A DNA stretch of 64,000 bases from Sympetrum striolatum (lineage: Eukaryota > Arthropoda > Insecta > Odonata > Libellulidae). Within the stretch, counting starts at the first letter, position 1. Each line of letters starts with the position of its first letter. Below, in pieces: positions 62,540-64,000 of this stretch. The stretch is from contig OX388348.1 in assembly GCA_947579665.1 (NCBI GenBank), positions 15,810,001 to 15,874,000 on the forward strand, given 5' to 3'. Below the pieces are notes generated by a model. It saw only the letters and a list, made by a program, of their open reading frames with translations, was not told the DNA's origin and did not search any database. Made by a program: the position numbers and the translations under genes.

Positions 62540-62615
62540 TCAGAGGATGCGGTGACGTAAGAGACAGACCTGGGTAACCGAGTCTGATAACATTAATCCA
62601 CTGAGCAATTCCAAA
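62540..62615 (-). mobile_element. possible tRNA-like SINE head, minus strand
   Basis: On the minus strand TTGCTCAGTGGA (62597-62608) fits the A box at 10 of 12 positions. It is followed by ATCAGACTCGGTTACCCAGG, a wording common in tRNA-like heads. The expected B box is not intact. Low confidence. Confidence 0.25.
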
Positions 62616-63334
62616 AATCCATTTTAAGCCTGTATCCCCACCTATTGCATTAATGTATTACTTAGAATCATTGGACATTTAAACATTCATATTATTTCTT
62701 CTAATTTGCATAAACCATTAGTAAGTATTAAAACTACTATTTTAACTTTAAACTGCCTCTCTATTAATAGCATTCAAACTTAAATCCTAAGTAAATCACG
62801 ACCTCTTTAAAACCCGATCTACATTTGAGAGAGAGGAAGGAGTCGTATTCAAATTAGGAGTAATGGAAGTTGATGACGGAAGTCATTCCTCGAAAGCTTT
62901 CCTGGATATAAAGTTTGGGATGATTCATGGCTCGAATGCAATTTTTGCCTAAACTTGAAACCTAAACTCATCGCTTGAAATAGTGAAGCGCCACAATTCC
63001 GCTGGCGTCGGTTTAATACCCAGAGATGTCGACTTTAATAAGGCTAAAACTGACCCTAAATCGTCTTCCATAAATGCTTTTTAAAATTTTTAACGGTTCA
63101 TTTTTTTAACGGTGATTGATATTGAAACGCTTCTCGGTGATCAAGCCCATTTGCAGCACATTTTGCAAAAGTGCTCATTCCCTCAAAAATCAATCTTAAG
63201 TGTACTTGGACATGGTCTAAAATTATCCACCTCTTTAATTTCGCTGAAGTTAAATCCTATCCTAGTAAAATATTATTAGGAAACATTAGTCATATTTCAT
63301 AATGTCCCTTGAAAGAATATTTTAAAGTTAGTAC
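62616..63334. other. spacer, nothing recognised
   Basis: Mixed composition with short frames only. No repeat was matched elsewhere in the window. Confidence 0.4.
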
Positions 63335-63360
63335 GAAATTTGACTTAGCACGAGGAAGCG
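63335..63360 (+). repeat. 26-bp segment shared with 37364-37389
   Basis: 25 of 26 bases match 37364-37389. It lies about 50 bases before the B box of the SINE cluster and may be the outer end of that composite. Confidence 0.5.
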
Positions 63361-63407
63361 GAAATTTAAATTCAAAATTTAAAATGAGTAAATTATAGCG
63401 ACATAGC

Positions 63408-63465
63408 TAAGAATCGAACCCAGGTCTCCCGTTTTCGGGTAGGTATTCTAACCACAAAGCTAATA
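63408..63465 (-). mobile_element. tRNA-derived SINE head, minus strand (left half of pair 1)
   Basis: On the minus strand TAGCTTTGTGGTTAGAATACC (63442-63462) gives an A box matching at 10 of 12 positions, then CCCGAAAACGGG can form an anticodon-arm-like hairpin, then GACCTGGGTTCGATTC gives a near-perfect B box (from 63420 down to 63411). The head is almost complete but lacks acceptor pairing. Confidence 0.65.
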
Positions 63466-63504
63466 GTCAATTAGTTCAAATCTAGATATATAGTCTATCT
63501 AGTC

Positions 63505-63660
63505 AATAGCTAGAATACCAGCACTATACGAATAAATTCATCATTGTAATTTAGTGAATAGATATATGTATATATCCGGAAAGTGAAAGACCTTGGTTCA
63601 AGTATCACTCATGTCCTATTTTTCACTTTTCTTTAAAGTCATATTTTAGTAATCAGTCCA
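63505..63660 (+). mobile_element. SINE copy, plus strand (right half of pair 1)
   Basis: The A box-like region TAGCTAGAATACC (63507-63519) is followed by CCGGAAAGTGAAAGACC (from 63576), a decayed B box GGTTCAAGTATC, then a body that includes TCATATTTTAGTAATCAGTC (from 63639). Its A box region pairs with that of the minus-strand copy at 63442-63450. The A-to-B distance is longer than in a tRNA. Confidence 0.55.
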
Positions 63661-63713
63661 GGTATTCCAACCACTAAACTAATTGACTATTATTTTAATG
63701 ATTGGAATACCTG
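63659..63713. repeat. 12-bp perfect inverted repeat joining two SINE heads
   Basis: CAGGTATTCCAA (63659-63670) and TTGGAATACCTG (63702-63713) are exact reverse complements with a 31-base spacer. Each arm is the A box end of a SINE head: on the minus strand TAGTTTAGTGGTTGGAATACC, on the plus strand AATGATTGGAATACC. It is therefore a head-to-head junction. Confidence 0.75.
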
Positions 63714-63826
63714 CAATGTATGAATAGATGCAGCACATCTATCCGGAAAGTGGAAAACTTGGGTTCGATTCCCATTCATATCCTATTTTCACTTTAATTT
63801 TGAGTCATATTTTAGTAATCAGTCCA
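63690..63826 (+). mobile_element. SINE copy, plus strand (right half of pair 2)
   Basis: The A box-like AATGATTGGAATACCTGC is followed by CCGGAAAGTGGAAAACTTGG (from 63743), a perfect B box GGTTCGATTCC (63762-63772 region) and the body block TCATATTTTAGTAATCAGTC (from 63805), which repeats 63639 exactly, 166 bases on. It is the best-preserved copy of the family. Confidence 0.65.
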
Positions 63827-64000
63827 CTATTTGGAAATTTAATTGACTGAAAATGTTACGAAATAATAAAAAATTGATACATAATCTACGTTTTATCCTA
63901 GACTAATAAAATGTTATGAAAAAAATATTGTTCAAAACTTAAGTGCTCACTTAATGGTATCAAATCCCGAAGGCAAATTTCAGCCTTCAATTGGCAATTT

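Noticed and set aside
63408..63465. functional tRNA gene on the minus strand
   Set aside because: A and B boxes are good, but the anticodon arm is malformed and no acceptor stem pairs; nearby copies show it is a SINE head.

Overview
This 64 kb window reads as animal nuclear DNA that is intergenic or lies in a very large intron, most likely from an arthropod and probably an insect. I base this on the AT-rich composition, the lack of any long open frame or dense bacterial-style gene packing, and the mix of decayed elements: non-LTR retrotransposon tails, tRNA-derived SINEs with Pol III A and B boxes, a piggyBac-like MITE bounded by TTAA, foldback elements and a Penelope-like terminal motif. Species-level assignment is not possible from this sequence. 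I find no host protein-coding exon, rRNA, CRISPR array or intact tRNA that I can support. The longest open frames (about 100-185 codons) show no recognisable domain, and several overlap repeats.

Layout. 1-13 kb is AT-rich with CpG-bearing GC-richer patches (3.2-3.9, 4.6-5.0, 11.8-12.8 kb), a tRNA-like SINE (6.15 kb), a Penelope-like inverted motif (6.56 kb) and short tandem duplications (9.5-10.0 and 11.4-11.8 kb). 13-26 kb holds a diverged 300-bp repeat present twice 1.55 kb apart, several hairpins and a 271-bp foldback element with 77-bp arms (25.87-26.14 kb). 27-40 kb holds hairpins, two SINEs, a duplicated block carrying a 160-bp insertion (35.3-36.2 kb), a 22-bp perfect palindrome (37.7 kb), a three-copy tandem array (38.6-39.3 kb) and a GC-richer island with a G-quadruplex motif (39.6-40.3 kb). 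42-49 kb holds a LINE 3' end, two more tandem arrays, a 15-bp minisatellite and a frameshifted reverse transcriptase C-terminus on the minus strand. 50-54 kb is the richest mobile-DNA stretch: the TTAA-flanked MITE, a hairpin with 20-bp perfect arms, a roughly 1-kb element with 14-bp terminal inverted repeats, a TG microsatellite and internal 316-bp tandem units, then another LINE 3' end. 54.3-58.9 kb is purine-rich on the plus strand. 58.9-59.4 kb is a CR1/Jockey-like LINE remnant. The window closes with a cluster of head-to-head SINE copies (63.4-63.8 kb).

Between these repeats the sequence alternates between very AT-rich DNA and islands of a few hundred bases with higher GC and retained CpG. 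The islands lack coding signal, so conserved regulatory DNA is one plausible reading, but conservation cannot be tested from one sequence. No set of genes working together can be described.
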